Shown: positions 27,801-38,036 of the stretch, piece by piece
How positions within the stretch are numbered: position 1 is the first letter of the stretch
Layout of the letters: each line of letters starts with the position of its first letter
Origin: Schizochytrium sp. CCTCC M209059
Lineage: Eukaryota; Sar; Bigyra; Thraustochytrida; Thraustochytriidae
Length of the DNA stretch: 64,000 nucleotides
Reading direction: 5' to 3'
Assembly: GCA_000818945.1 (NCBI GenBank)
Contig: KN805430.1
Coordinates: forward strand, 72,875 to 136,874
Translations under genes and position numbers: made by a program
Notes under the pieces: model-generated
Databases searched by the model: none
What the model saw: only the letters and a program-made list of their open reading frames with translations
What the model was told of the DNA's origin: nothing

Positions 27801-30557
27801 ATGCCCGAGCTCGCGAACGTAGAGCACAAGGAGGCCGAGGACGACGACGCTTCACTCTTCGGAGCCGAGTCTGACGAGGGCACGGAGCAAAAGGAGGCCG
27901 AGGACGGCACGCAAGCAAAAGGTACAGCGATTGAGAAAAGCATAGTCCAGAAAACGAGCGCAACCAAGGTTACCACGGATGGCAAGCGCACTCAACAAAT
28001 GAAGCAAGCCGCCAAAAAAGTCAACGAGGACAACAACAAGGAGGAAAAAGCTGCCAATGACCATGGCAACGATGGGAATGATGATGATGGTAGTGATGAC
28101 GATGGCGACCTTCTCGACAGCCTCATGCAGGAAGAAGAAGAAACTGAGCACAGGGAATCGAAACAAAATGGTCAAACCGATCCAAATGGCGCCAAAGGCC
28201 CGCTCCTGCTCGAATCTTTCGCAGCAGAAGAAGCCACAGAGGCCTTTATGCGCGAGAGAAAACTCCGCGAAGAAAAGCTAGAGCGTCTTGAACTTAGTAT
28301 CGGCGAACGTGCTGATGCAGAAAACCGCGCTGAAGCTGCGAAAAGGGAGATGGATGAGCGCACAGAGAAATATTCCGGCCTGAGGCTTCGCAACCGCGTC
28401 ATGCCGGCAGACGTCCTCGAGCGCAATATGGCCGGGCGCCAGTTTATGAAGCTGAGTCAGCTTAATGAAACTGTGCTCGCGGACATGGCCAAACGTTCCC
28501 GAAAAGATTGGGTGCTTATTGGCGTCCTCACCGACAAGAAAAAAACACCTCCCGAAGCTGCTCGTGCGCGGAACATGCCCCGTTCGACGTGGACAGTCTC
28601 GGATCTTGCGGCGCGGCGAACCTTCATCTCGCTCGGCTTGTACGATGGAGCCCACGCAAAACACTACGACCGTACGCCGATTGGCTCCGTGGTGCTTCTT
28701 TACGAACCTTCAGTGCGGCCGTCCAAGAGTACGCATAGCAAGGTGGCATTTTACCTTTCCGCCTCACTTGACACGCACATCATGTTGCTTGGTGATGCGC
28801 TGGACTTTGCACTCTGCGCAGGAACGGGTTACAATGGTGAATATTGCAAGGAGCCCGTCAACTCTCGCATTTCGCGCTTCTGCCCGAAGCACGAGACCGC
28901 TGAGCTCGCCAACATCCGCTCGAATCGCATGATGCTGCACAGCAGTAGCGGCATCAAGATCTCTCTACCTCGGTCCAGCTCTGTGCGAAACCTCTCGAGT
29001 GTTGATGAGGACACCGCCAATGAGCAAAAGCCCCGCAGCGGAACCAAGCGCAAACTCTCCACTGCAGAACAACTCCGGCAAGCTCGACAGCGCAAACTTG
29101 CCGCCGAGAGTGCCGCCAAGCAGACCAGGGGTAATGCCATTGTCCTTGCAGATGGCTCGATCAGCGTCAAGCACGATGAAGGCCGTGGCAAAAAGGCGGG
29201 ACAAAGCCAGAACAAAAAGCTTACAACGAGCAACGGGCTGAGCGATCGCGCTAACGTCATTGTGAATGCACTCAACTCGAGCATCCGCGACAAGGGCCAC
29301 GCCACCGTGACGCAGCAAACGACCAAGGGACTTCGCAGGGCGTACGCCGCCATTACGGGTGCTGATATTCAGGCTCAAAGCCGTCGCGACAATGCGCAGG
29401 AGCAACGAGACCTTCAGCGTGCCATGAAGGATCCGCTCAGCGCCTCGAATCTTGCCAAGAAACGCACGAAAATGCTCGCGGCCTCGGGCGGGGCAATGAC
29501 CGCTCGCGTCGGCGCACTGAGTCGGAACCTGGCCCCGACAAAATTAGACGAGGCCAAGGCTTTGGCAGGCTCCATGGATCCGAGACTCCAGGCAAAGATT
29601 CGCGCCTCGTCTTCTGTCCATACTTCCTCGAACCCAGATGGCCGCTTCGGCGTGAATGAACAGATTCTGCGTCAGCGACGCGCTGAAGAGCGTGTGGTTC
29701 AGGAGCGCGCCCGCCAAAGATTCGAGCGCGAGTCGAATGCCAAGGAAATGAAAAGCCGTGCGAACCTCGACAAAATGAAGCACGTCAAGGCACTTCTCCA
29801 GAAAAGTGGCGGCGTTTCGGCCTTGGCCCCGGTAGACGCCAACTCTTCGCGTCTTCGCGACCTCAAGCGCGTCAAAATTACGGCGCCTCCTCCAGGAGCA
29901 GCAAACGACAAGCTCAAGGCATTTACATCGAAACGGGCGCGCCCCCTCGATCTGGGAACAGCAAAGTTGGCAAGCCACTTGAGCGCGACTGCTGGAGCAA
30001 AGGGTTCAGGATTGCCCGCCGCGCCGCGCAGCCGCGAGGCGGGAAGCCGGCCGGACATTGTTTTCTCGCTCAAACAAGGTCTCGATGCCACAAAAATGCA
30101 AGAGCTGCTCAAGAAAAAATCTGCTTATCAGGATGCAGGCAACCACGCCAAAGCAGACGCTTTGCAAAATACGATGCGCGGTCTCGCAAGTGCAGAAGCC
30201 GCATCGGACAAAAAGTCGCAGGTTACCGAGCTCAAAATCAAGGCTATTCTTTGCCACGAGTGCGAGCGAACGACCGAGGACAAGATGCCCCGCTGTCAAG
30301 TTGAGGAGCATGAGACGTCGCAAATCGAGGTTACCAAGCGGTTCTTTCGATGCGCCAAGCCCGATTGCGGAGAACGTACGAGCACGTTGGGAAAGAGAAC
30401 ATGCCGCCAGCCGTGTCCAGCCTGCGCAGGTATTCGCTGGGTCCCTTGTAGTGCATACAGCGACAAGACGCTCGGACTCGCACGCAAGCGGAACGTTCCG
30501 GCCGGCAACAACGACGACGATGGACCTTGCACTACTTTCAACAGGCGCGGTGGATAA
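27801..30557 (+). CDS. MCM10: DNA replication initiation factor MCM10
   Basis: 918 residues from ATG 27801 in one exon. An acidic, disordered N-terminus with a predicted coiled coil (about 140-195) precedes the conserved core. The OB-fold (about 245-350, with DWVLIGVLTDKK and GSVVLLYEPSV) runs into a CCCH zinc finger, CAGTGYNGEYCKEP...CPKH. A second conserved block lies at about 540-690. Near the C-terminus, paired zinc ribbons (CHECERTTEDKMPRC and CAKPDCGERTS...CPACAG) match metazoan-type MCM10. The protein helps activate the CMG helicase and recruits polymerase alpha at origins. The C-terminal zinc domain is absent from yeast, so this is the longer form. Confidence 0.93.
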   Translation: MPELANVEHKEAEDDDASLFGAESDEGTEQKEAEDGTQAKGTAIEKSIVQKTSATKVTTDGKRTQQMKQAAKKVNEDNNKEEKAANDHGNDGNDDDGSDDDGDLLDSLMQEEEETEHRESKQNGQTDPNGAKGPLLLESFAAEEATEAFMRERKLREEKLERLELSIGERADAENRAEAAKREMDERTEKYSGLRLRNRVMPADVLERNMAGRQFMKLSQLNETVLADMAKRSRKDWVLIGVLTDKKKTPPEAARARNMPRSTWTVSDLAARRTFISLGLYDGAHAKHYDRTPIGSVVLLYEPSVRPSKSTHSKVAFYLSASLDTHIMLLGDALDFALCAGTGYNGEYCKEPVNSRISRFCPKHETAELANIRSNRMMLHSSSGIKISLPRSSSVRNLSSVDEDTANEQKPRSGTKRKLSTAEQLRQARQRKLAAESAAKQTRGNAIVLADGSISVKHDEGRGKKAGQSQNKKLTTSNGLSDRANVIVNALNSSIRDKGHATVTQQTTKGLRRAYAAITGADIQAQSRRDNAQEQRDLQRAMKDPLSASNLAKKRTKMLAASGGAMTARVGALSRNLAPTKLDEAKALAGSMDPRLQAKIRASSSVHTSSNPDGRFGVNEQILRQRRAEERVVQERARQRFERESNAKEMKSRANLDKMKHVKALLQKSGGVSALAPVDANSSRLRDLKRVKITAPPPGAANDKLKAFTSKRARPLDLGTAKLASHLSATAGAKGSGLPAAPRSREAGSRPDIVFSLKQGLDATKMQELLKKKSAYQDAGNHAKADALQNTMRGLASAEAASDKKSQVTELKIKAILCHECERTTEDKMPRCQVEEHETSQIEVTKRFFRCAKPDCGERTSTLGKRTCRQPCPACAGIRWVPCSAYSDKTLGLARKRNVPAGNNDDDGPCTTFNRRGG

Positions 30558-30854
30558 ATACCTGAATTCAATCGCTCGCAACATAACGTCCTGGGGCGGG
30601 GTGAAGCTATTCGATAAAAATTACATTTCAATTTCAAGTCTTTGTGGAAGTGACACTTTAATCAACTGGCGCGGACGGACGATGGTCATTCATCGCACTC
30701 ACTCGAGTGCCCACATGCCAGGTCGTTTTGAATTCTTCTTTTCTTCCTTCGTTTTCTAGAACAGAAAACACCAGCCCTCGTATGCACTTTTCTGCACGCG
30801 CATTCGCCCCTTTCATGACATCCCTACTTATCTGCCTTGTTTGTGGTCTGTTCA

Positions 30855-32720
30855 TCAGGGAGGACTGAGCGGACTCTCGCGCTTTGCTTCTGAATCATTG
30901 AGAGCAGTAAGCATTCCGAGCAATTTGCGCATGTGACCTCTCTTAAAACCGAGTTCAAGCAAGTAGTCGTCCTCTTCGAGCCGAATCAAGTCCGTCGTGT
31001 CGCGCACGCCAAAGGCCGCCATTGCATCGTGGTACTGAACGAGATTTGCTTTGGCGAGAAATTCTTTGAGAGGCACGACGGGCACAAAGACCATTTTCTT
31101 GGCACGTGTTTTATGGCATGCTTTGCGCAAAGACACAACCTCCTTGCGTAAGGTGCTGTTTTCCTTTTTGATTTCAAAGACCTCACGTTTGAGCGCGCGT
31201 AACTTGGCTTTGTCCTCTTTGCCTGGATTAACCACCTTTTCCACAAAAGCACGCTTTTGCCTTCTTCGTGAGTCCATGATTTGCACAAACTCAGCAAAGC
31301 AAATCTCGCCAGAATTATCGACGTCGACCTCTTTGATGAGAGCGAGTGCTGTCTTGTGCGAGATCTCGTCACCAAGTGCGCGCATTGCCTCGGTGAGCTC
31401 ATCAGTGTCCATCTCGCCGCTATGGTCCTCATCGAAGCGCTCAAACTGCTCGCGAAAGTCAAAAAGCTCCTCTTCGGAAAAGTTTTCTGCAAGCTCCTCG
31501 GGGACGAACCAGAGCACCTCGTCAGGAATCTTAAAGGTTTTCTCAAGCGTTTTCTTGTTAACATAGTAGTCGCGCCGCCGAACCTCGTCGTACTTTTTTA
31601 CCCAGTCCCCCATGCGTCGTTGCGCTACGACGCGCTGCTCGTGCACGCGCTCCATGCGCGCATTCTCGCCGAGCTTGCCCTTGATTTTGCCGAGAACGGC
31701 ACCAGCTGCGTCAGTAATGGCCTTCCCTTTGACAATTTTTTGCAATTGATCCTGAAGTGTGTCGCCATAGCCGTTGCGCAGCATGTGCATGATGGTCAAA
31801 AACTCGTCAAACTCGACGAGACCGCTTCCATCAGCATCGACGAGTTTGATGAGTCGGCGGATTTTGGGCCGTGTAATTGCGATATCGAGTTCTTTGAAAA
31901 GCGCTGCTAGCTCGCCGTCGTCGAGACGCCCGCTATCGTCTTCGTCGATTTCTCCAAAGCGTAGGCGTAGCTTCGCGATCTCTTTGCGCTGGAAAAGTTC
32001 CTTGTTCTCGTCCGAAACTGCATATAAGTTTTCTGTGGGCCGCACGACTGTGCGTTCGTGCGTCTCTGGATTGTAATAGTAGCGCTGTCCGTTTGTCTTG
32101 TCAAAGTGCTCCGTCCACGGCTCGGGCAAAGGATCGAAGGGCTCCACGACTTCAGACTTGGCGCTTTCAAGACTTCTCACTCCCTTTTTCGTCTTGGCTT
32201 GCACAGAAAATTGGTATTTCCAGCCATTGGCGAGCGGTTCGATTGTTGCTGAAGTGGCAGGAAAGTCGACTTCTGCAGCCTCGCCCTTGTACTTCCACTC
32301 GTTACCATCAAGACGGTATTTGCGGACTACATATGTGTGTGTTTTGCTGTACAAAGTATCGCCTTCTTCGTCGTCATTTGAGGTCGTCGCTGATGCGCGT
32401 CGCGCTGCTTCGCTTCCATCTGTCCACCAAACGGTCGCGCACGCGTTGGCCGCGCGAGCCTTGCAGAGTCCAGGTCTTCGTGGTTCAATGCCTCCGCCCA
32501 TCTTCACGGCGAGACCCGCATCATGATCGACTTTTCCTTCCGTGGAATCTGGCGCTCCGGAAACCAAGTTCGCCCGATTTGCTTCTTGGCCGTCTTCATT
32601 GCCTGGCCGGCCTGTCTTGCCTGTTTTGCCTCCTCCTGCAACTTGGCGTTCGTAGCCAGCGCCCGTTTGCACAGCCTGCTCCTTGCTCGAGGCGAGCTCG
32701 GCCTCTTCGTCGCTGTCCAT
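30855..32720 (-). CDS. FN3 / WW / EF-hand / SAM multidomain protein
   Basis: 621 residues in one exon. Domains in order: fibronectin III-like (about 80-192), WW-like (199-229, PWTEHFDKTNGQRYYYNPET), EF-hands 1 and 2 (loops at 259 DEDDSGRLDDGE and about 295 DADGSGLVEFDE), a second WW-like unit (372-400, DYYVNKKTLEKTF), EF-hands 3 and 4 (430 DEDHSGEMDTDE and 465 DVDNSGEICFAE), a basic coiled coil (500-540) and a SAM domain (549-610). Both WW-like units have lost the second Trp. All four EF loops keep the acidic positions needed for Ca2+. This looks like a calcium-responsive scaffold. Partners are unknown. Confidence 0.85.
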   Translation of the reverse strand: MDSDEEAELASSKEQAVQTGAGYERQVAGGGKTGKTGRPGNEDGQEANRANLVSGAPDSTEGKVDHDAGLAVKMGGGIEPRRPGLCKARAANACATVWWTDGSEAARRASATTSNDDEEGDTLYSKTHTYVVRKYRLDGNEWKYKGEAAEVDFPATSATIEPLANGWKYQFSVQAKTKKGVRSLESAKSEVVEPFDPLPEPWTEHFDKTNGQRYYYNPETHERTVVRPTENLYAVSDENKELFQRKEIAKLRLRFGEIDEDDSGRLDDGELAALFKELDIAITRPKIRRLIKLVDADGSGLVEFDEFLTIMHMLRNGYGDTLQDQLQKIVKGKAITDAAGAVLGKIKGKLGENARMERVHEQRVVAQRRMGDWVKKYDEVRRRDYYVNKKTLEKTFKIPDEVLWFVPEELAENFSEEELFDFREQFERFDEDHSGEMDTDELTEAMRALGDEISHKTALALIKEVDVDNSGEICFAEFVQIMDSRRRQKRAFVEKVVNPGKEDKAKLRALKREVFEIKKENSTLRKEVVSLRKACHKTRAKKMVFVPVVPLKEFLAKANLVQYHDAMAAFGVRDTTDLIRLEEDDYLLELGFKRGHMRKLLGMLTALNDSEAKRESPLSPP

Positions 32721-32768
32721 GGCGAGTCGTGTTTCCTTTGCTCACGGACGAACCTCCATTCCCCCCCC

Positions 32769-32978
32769 NNNNNNNNNNNNNNNNNNNNNNNNNNNNNNNN
32801 NNNNNNNNNNNNNNNNNNNNNNNNNNNNNNNNNNNNNNNNNNNNNNNNNNNNNNNNNNNNNNNNNNNNNNNNNNNNNNNNNNNNNNNNNNNNNNNNNNNN
32901 NNNNNNNNNNNNNNNNNNNNNNNNNNNNNNNNNNNNNNNNNNNNNNNNNNNNNNNNNNNNNNNNNNNNNNNNNNNNNN
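32769..32978. other. assembly gap, 210 N
   Basis: Run of N preceded by a C homopolymer. It lies in the divergent region between the FN3/WW/EF/SAM gene and LCB2 and hides part of both promoters and possibly the LCB2 start codon. Any open frame drawn across it is meaningless. Confidence 1.
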
Positions 32979-33152
32979 CCCGTCGCGCCGTCCGCGGCGC
33001 TCGCCGGCGCGCGCCGTCTGGCCTTGTGCACGGCAGAGGCATCGGGTTTTCCGTGCTTGCACGCGGTCAAGAACAAGCGCGTCGACGGCACGGAGCCCGG
33101 CGCCGCCCCCGTCGGGGACTCGAGCGCGCGCAGGCAGGCGGCGCGAGAGACG

Positions 33153-35010
33153 ATGTGCAAAGTCAAGGAGCAAGCCCAGGCGGAGTACATGCAGCAGAAC
33201 CTGAGGACCACGCTGCGCATGCGCTCGCGCACGAAGAGCATCTCTGACCTGGCAGAGCCTGCGCAGAGCTCCATTGTGCAGTTTAGCACATACTACATTT
33301 ACGTCTGTGCCGTTCTTATCGGCCTCTGGTACGACTTTGTGGACCTCATCCTCCAGGTAAGTGGCGTGCGCGGCGGGTGATTTGCTCGCGTGCGTTTCTT
33401 CTTCTGTTTGTGTGTTGGATTACGTTTTTTCTCGTCGTAGGGCAAATCAAATTTGTGTATCGGACGAATCGCGCAGTGCCCCTGCATGAAAAAAAATGAA
33501 GAGTGCAGCCATATGCTGACATCTGCTTACGCGATTTTCACAGCGAAACAAACGCCGGGCGCCTGATGGTTACGCGCCCATCGTCAAAGGCTTTGACTCG
33601 TTTTACAGCCGACATTTGTACGTTCACTTGCTTTGGTTTTGATTTTGGTGTTTGGTGTCAGGATATCTCGCGCTTACAGTGCAACAACGTACTAACGTTA
33701 AACTCCTCATCTTCCTCGGGGATCCATTTCATTGGCGCTTCGACGCTTGCAGGGCGAGCCGTCTATGGAACTGTCTGAATAATGTGGTCTCGAGCACACC
33801 GGGTGCTCACATCGAGGTGGTGCAGCGCAAACGCAACACCGACGGCTCCGTCGAGCTGCTCAACACGACTCGCAAGTGCCTGAACCTCGGCTCGTACAAT
33901 TACCTTGGCTTCGCGGACGACTGGCAGAACACATGCCGTGACCGTGTGGTGAAGTCTCTCGACGAATTTGGCGTGACGACCGCGGCCTCGGTTGTGAGCG
34001 GTGGATACACAAGTGTGCACAAGGAGCTGGAGGAAAGCGTCGCTGCCTTTGTGGGCAAGGAGGCCGCCGTGTGCTTCAATATGGGCTATGGCACTAACCA
34101 GACGGCCATCCCCGCCTTTTTCGGCAAGGGGTGCCTCTTGATAAGCGACACCCTCAATCACACGTCCATCGTGAACGGTTCTCGCGCCTCGGGCGCCACG
34201 ATTCGCGTCTTCAAGCACAACAATGTTGAACACTTGGAGAGCGTGCTGCAAACGGCCATCATTGAAGGTCAGCCTTTGACACACCGGCCGTGGAAAAAGA
34301 TTCTCGTCATGGTCGAGGGCGTGTACAGCATGGAGGGCGAGGTGTGCGAGCTCGCTGGTATTGTGTCTATGGCCAAAAAGTACAAAGCTTACATGTACGT
34401 GGACGAAGCGCACTCGATTGGCGCACTCGGCGCGACGGGCCGCGGCATTTGCGAATATGCAGGTGTCGACCCTGCCGACATAGATATCCTCATGGGTACT
34501 TTTACTAAGAGCTTTAGCGGCATGGGCGGCTACTTGGCTTCTTCTCAAGAGTTCATCGACTATATTCGCTCGCAAAGCATGGGCACGGTTCTCGCGCAGT
34601 CGATGTCTCCGGTTGTGGCGCAGCAGATCCTTACCGCGCTGCGCATCATTGACGGCAAGGACGGGACGGATCTTGGCCGTCAGAAGCTGCAGGATATTCG
34701 AGACAACTCGAACTACTTTCGAAAGGAACTCATTCGCATGGGACTTCAGGTCCTGGGCGATGAGGACTCCCCTGTGATTCCTGTCATGCTGTACGTGCCC
34801 ACGAAGCTGAGTCTTTTCCACGAGCTCTGCATGGAACGCGGTCTCGCTGTCGTCTGCGTGGGCTTCCCTGCTGTCGGTCTCAACGGCAGTCGTGTGCGTT
34901 TTTGCATTTCTGCCGGCCACACGCGCAAGGATCTCGAGGACGCCATTGAAAAATTGCGCGAGGTTGCGGACATTCTCATGCTACACTACAACAATTCTGC
35001 CCTTGGCTGA
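33153..35010 (+). CDS. LCB2: serine palmitoyltransferase subunit 2 (LCB2), three exons
   Basis: Exons 33153-33356, 33544-33617 and 33753-35010 give 511 residues. The junctions restore family sequence exactly: DFVDLILQ joins GYAPIVKGFDSFYSRHL, which joins ASRLWNCLNNVVSSTPG. A membrane helix (YYIYVCAVLIGLWYDFV) near residue 50 anchors the enzyme in the ER. The PLP fold includes LNLGSYNYLGF, DEAHSIGALG and the Schiff-base lysine in GTFTKSF (AAG at 34507). It condenses serine with palmitoyl-CoA, the first step of sphingolipid synthesis, together with an LCB1 partner not in this window. ATG 33153 is the only convincing in-frame start right of the N gap; the frame stays open up to the gap, so a longer N-terminus is possible. 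Confidence 0.93.
33357..33543 (+). other. LCB2 intron 1
   Basis: 187 bases, phase 0. Donor CAG|GTAAGT, acceptor TTTTCACAG|CG. Contains in-frame stops. Confidence 0.92.
33618..33752 (+). other. LCB2 intron 2
   Basis: 135 bases, phase 2. Donor TT|GTACGT, acceptor GCTTGCAG|GG. The frame of exon 3 stays open back through most of this intron, so a naive gene call would start exon 3 inside it. The choice here restores the spacing of the family alignment with no insertion or deletion. Confidence 0.88.
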
Positions 35011-35324
35011 TGGACTCTGTGTGTATCAGCGCGAGTAGGAGAAGAGCTGGACACCGTCGTCGGCGCGACTTGTCGTCTCGGCTGAGCTCGACCTTGTGAA
35101 GGACCATTTTTCAACCATATTTCTTGCTTTTCTTTGCTTTTCTTTGCTTTGCTTTGCGTCAAGCTCGCCTTGCCATGCTTGGAAACTCTGGTTTTGCAAA
35201 GAATTGCAAACGTCAGTCCCTTACAATGCTACTCTCTGTTCTTGTTGGGCTAATTCAATTTTCGTGAAGTTTTTAGCGGTAGTTATACATTGATGAAATG
35301 TCATGTGGCGGGCGTCCGTTGCCA
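35011..35324. other. convergent intergenic region
   Basis: About 310 bases between the LCB2 stop and the ankyrin-like gene stop. Contains a (TTTCTTTGC)n-like stretch near 35121-35160. No gene. Confidence 0.6.
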
Positions 35325-38036
35325 TCACATCAGGCAACATTCGATGCGCGCGATACACCGAGGTGGGTTTTCTACAGACGTAGGAGGAGCAAAAAGCGAA
35401 GCGCCTCGACGGGTATTGGAATTGTCGCTCGACGAAGCTACAACATTGGCTGAACTGGGACTGAGCAAGGCTACTCCCCCAGTTTGAGGTGGAGCGAATC
35501 TAGCTCCAGCGGGCAGCGTGGCTACGGCACCTCCCAAGGGATCAAGCAAAAGTGCAGAGTCTGGGCGCGTTATCCCCAAAAAATGCGCGTTCTGCAAGGT
35601 GGCGCGTCTTGTAAAGCGGAATAACTTGGCAGGCCCAGGTTGACGGTGCGTCAAGCTTGCGGACTCGTGCAAATCATTGAGCATTCTTGCCGCCTGCAAC
35701 ATGATTCTGTCGGGCGCAGTCTCGCGCCTGCACAGCGTGTTTCCGAACGCCATGCTGCAAATGTACATGCCCCATGCCGGGGGAAGCTTCTTTTTCTTTT
35801 CCATGCCAGCGACGAAACCCAAGGCAACCGCGGTGTCCTCGACGGCATCCTTGACCATTCCATCCGTGACGCGCTTGATCTCACGAATCAACTTTTCGTC
35901 GTGAATGACATCGGCATAGCCTTTAGCGTTAGGATGCTGCAGAAGCAGTTCGAGATCGATAGAGTTGGAGGTGAATCGGCCTCTCGCGGCGCATATCTCG
36001 AGTGCGCACTGTGATCCTGAAGGAGCGCGCAAAGGAGACACGCGTTGGTCTCTGAGAAATTCCGGGAGCCTGTATCCCAGATTACGTTGCAGAAAGTGGC
36101 GAAGAAGGAAATCATCTGCGCTTGACGGATCAATCAACTTGCGTTCCACGAGCTCGTACGGAAAGGCCTGGCGGCGAGAGCTCATGCAAATGGAAAGAAT
36201 CTGGTCGGCCACGGGGCCAGCATCGACGTCCGTCTCACGGAGAAGAAAATCGACGCAGAGTTGGTGTTGTCTTTGAAAGGATTCGACAAGGGCCGTGCGT
36301 AGGACACGCTGCCGCTGCGCTTCATCTTGCGTAATCCCGCATGCCGTCTCAGAAAAGGGATTCTTAAGACAAAGCTTGTCTCGGTGAGACCGGCGACGAT
36401 GACGGCGAATCTGGTTGCGAGACCGCTGCACGCTGTTCGGCGTGTCCTCAACGAAGTCGGAGATGAGGCCGACCTGCCCTTGGCTAAGGCTTGGATGGTT
36501 ACCAAAGCGCAGACCCAAAAGAGACTCCACAAGGTACGACAAAAGCCTGGAACTGCCAGCGCTGGCGGTGAGGGGGATGATAGCATAGTCATTGTACGAA
36601 GGGTCGACGCGGGGATCTTCGAGGAGCACCTTGATGACTTCATAATTTGCCTTGCTGCAGGCGTTAAACAGAGGGAGCTGACCATAGCACGAAGGGTCAA
36701 TGCGTGGCTCGCGCAAAAGATGACGCATCACGGCCTCCGAGTACAAGTTGCACTCGCAGATAACACGCTGTTCAAAGGCCCCCGGGTCTGTATACTTCAT
36801 CAAGAAGTCAACAAGCGTGAGATCTCCCATTTTGCATGCCTCGATGAGCAAGGCGTTGCGCCCCATGCTGGGATTGATCTTTTGCGAACGAATGAGACCG
36901 CGGACGAAGGGCATGTCACCGCCACCCGTAGACCGCTGCTGCGAGCTCCAAAACATGAGTTGCACGACGGCGTCTTCGTTTTCTAGGACGCGATAGTCTT
37001 CCACGAGACGTGAGATGCACTTGCGGTTCCCCGTCGTGAGAGCAATGGAGAAAGCACTGGCGTGGATCATGGCATCAGATCGACTGAGCCGCCCCTGCAG
37101 CGAGGCAGCGATGGGATTAACGTGGGGATTGGACTTCATGAGAAGCTCGACATGTTCAAACTTTTCTTTCGCGACGCAAGCGCGAAGGGACTCGGAACTG
37201 CGCGCTGTTGGATCGACGCGGCCATCATCGAGGAGAGTCGCAAGAACGGTGCACGCGTAACGATCGGCGTGACGCACTGCAAAGTTCTCGCAGAGTCCCG
37301 GATTGAGGCCAGGGATTGCCAGGAGAGCATTGACAATATCGACGCGTTCCCCTGCAGCCTCGCAGACGACCTGGGTGAGCAGAGCCACGGTGACGTTGGA
37401 CTCCGTGCTAACGTCGTGCAGCTTGGCAACGCCCTGGAGAAGGAGCGTAAAGTCCGCGTTGAGGGGCGTTTTCTTGCGAATGATGCGCAAGGCACGGTCG
37501 ATGACGACCCAGCTGGACTTCCCCTCGTGCCAAAAGCGCCCAGCTTCAGCAATAAGGATGGCCACGACGTCGAGATAGCGCTCGACGCAAGCGCCTCTTA
37601 GGTCTGGATCTTCCCGAAGGAGTTGAGCTCGGACGCGACGCGTCACGGCCTTGTGGTTCCACACGATGGACAATTTGTCGCTGTCTGCGTCGTGTTGCTG
37701 TTCTACGGTGAGCACCATGTGCAGGCACTCTTTGGCCAGGCGCTGGGTCTGAGTCCGCGAGCAGGGGCCTTTGGGGGCTCGGATGCTCTTGAGCAAAGAT
37801 GTCAAGACGGGTGCCTGTCCAGACAGGCTCGCAATGCGCGCGAGCAAGTTATCGTCATAATCTGCGCGCATCTTGGTCAAGGCGAGCGTCGTCTGCAGCA
37901 GGGTTACGTGGCCATTGGTGACGGAGTTGACGGCCGCGCTGCGGCGCTCCGCCGCTGCCGTCGCTGTCGCCGACGGTCCGAGCCTCTGGGACGCAGCGTT
38001 GCTCGGCTGGTGTCGCACCATGCCCATGATCGCCAT
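35325..38036 (-). CDS. divergent ankyrin-like repeat protein
   Basis: 903 residues in one exon, ATG in good context (ACCATGGCG on the coding strand). Degenerate repeats of about 35-40 residues recur between about 135 and 530, each with a form of LL..DPRVDPS or LL..P.LNP (for example LLEDPRVDPSYNDYA, LLREPRIDPSCYGQ, LLDDGRVDPTARS). These match the helix-turn part of ankyrin repeats, but loop residues are atypical. The C-terminal ~200 residues are non-repetitive and end in a Ser/Asn/Pro-rich tail. Such proteins are common in large families in protists and probably mediate protein binding. No enzymatic domain seen. Confidence 0.7.
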   Translation of the reverse strand: MAIMGMVRHQPSNAASQRLGPSATATAAAERRSAAVNSVTNGHVTLLQTTLALTKMRADYDDNLLARIASLSGQAPVLTSLLKSIRAPKGPCSRTQTQRLAKECLHMVLTVEQQHDADSDKLSIVWNHKAVTRRVRAQLLREDPDLRGACVERYLDVVAILIAEAGRFWHEGKSSWVVIDRALRIIRKKTPLNADFTLLLQGVAKLHDVSTESNVTVALLTQVVCEAAGERVDIVNALLAIPGLNPGLCENFAVRHADRYACTVLATLLDDGRVDPTARSSESLRACVAKEKFEHVELLMKSNPHVNPIAASLQGRLSRSDAMIHASAFSIALTTGNRKCISRLVEDYRVLENEDAVVQLMFWSSQQRSTGGGDMPFVRGLIRSQKINPSMGRNALLIEACKMGDLTLVDFLMKYTDPGAFEQRVICECNLYSEAVMRHLLREPRIDPSCYGQLPLFNACSKANYEVIKVLLEDPRVDPSYNDYAIIPLTASAGSSRLLSYLVESLLGLRFGNHPSLSQGQVGLISDFVEDTPNSVQRSRNQIRRHRRRSHRDKLCLKNPFSETACGITQDEAQRQRVLRTALVESFQRQHQLCVDFLLRETDVDAGPVADQILSICMSSRRQAFPYELVERKLIDPSSADDFLLRHFLQRNLGYRLPEFLRDQRVSPLRAPSGSQCALEICAARGRFTSNSIDLELLLQHPNAKGYADVIHDEKLIREIKRVTDGMVKDAVEDTAVALGFVAGMEKKKKLPPAWGMYICSMAFGNTLCRRETAPDRIMLQAARMLNDLHESASLTHRQPGPAKLFRFTRRATLQNAHFLGITRPDSALLLDPLGGAVATLPAGARFAPPQTGGVALLSPSSANVVASSSDNSNTRRGASLFAPPTSVENPPRCIARIECCLM

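Noticed and set aside
32093..33380. Long frames on both strands running through the N gap
   Set aside because: They include about 70 unknown codons and overlap better genes; only the part right of the gap on the plus strand belongs to LCB2.
33763..34920. 385-codon minus-strand frame opposite LCB2
   Set aside because: Entirely antisense to the strongly conserved LCB2 exon 3; His/Ala/Val/Arg-rich composition of a codon shadow; no domain.
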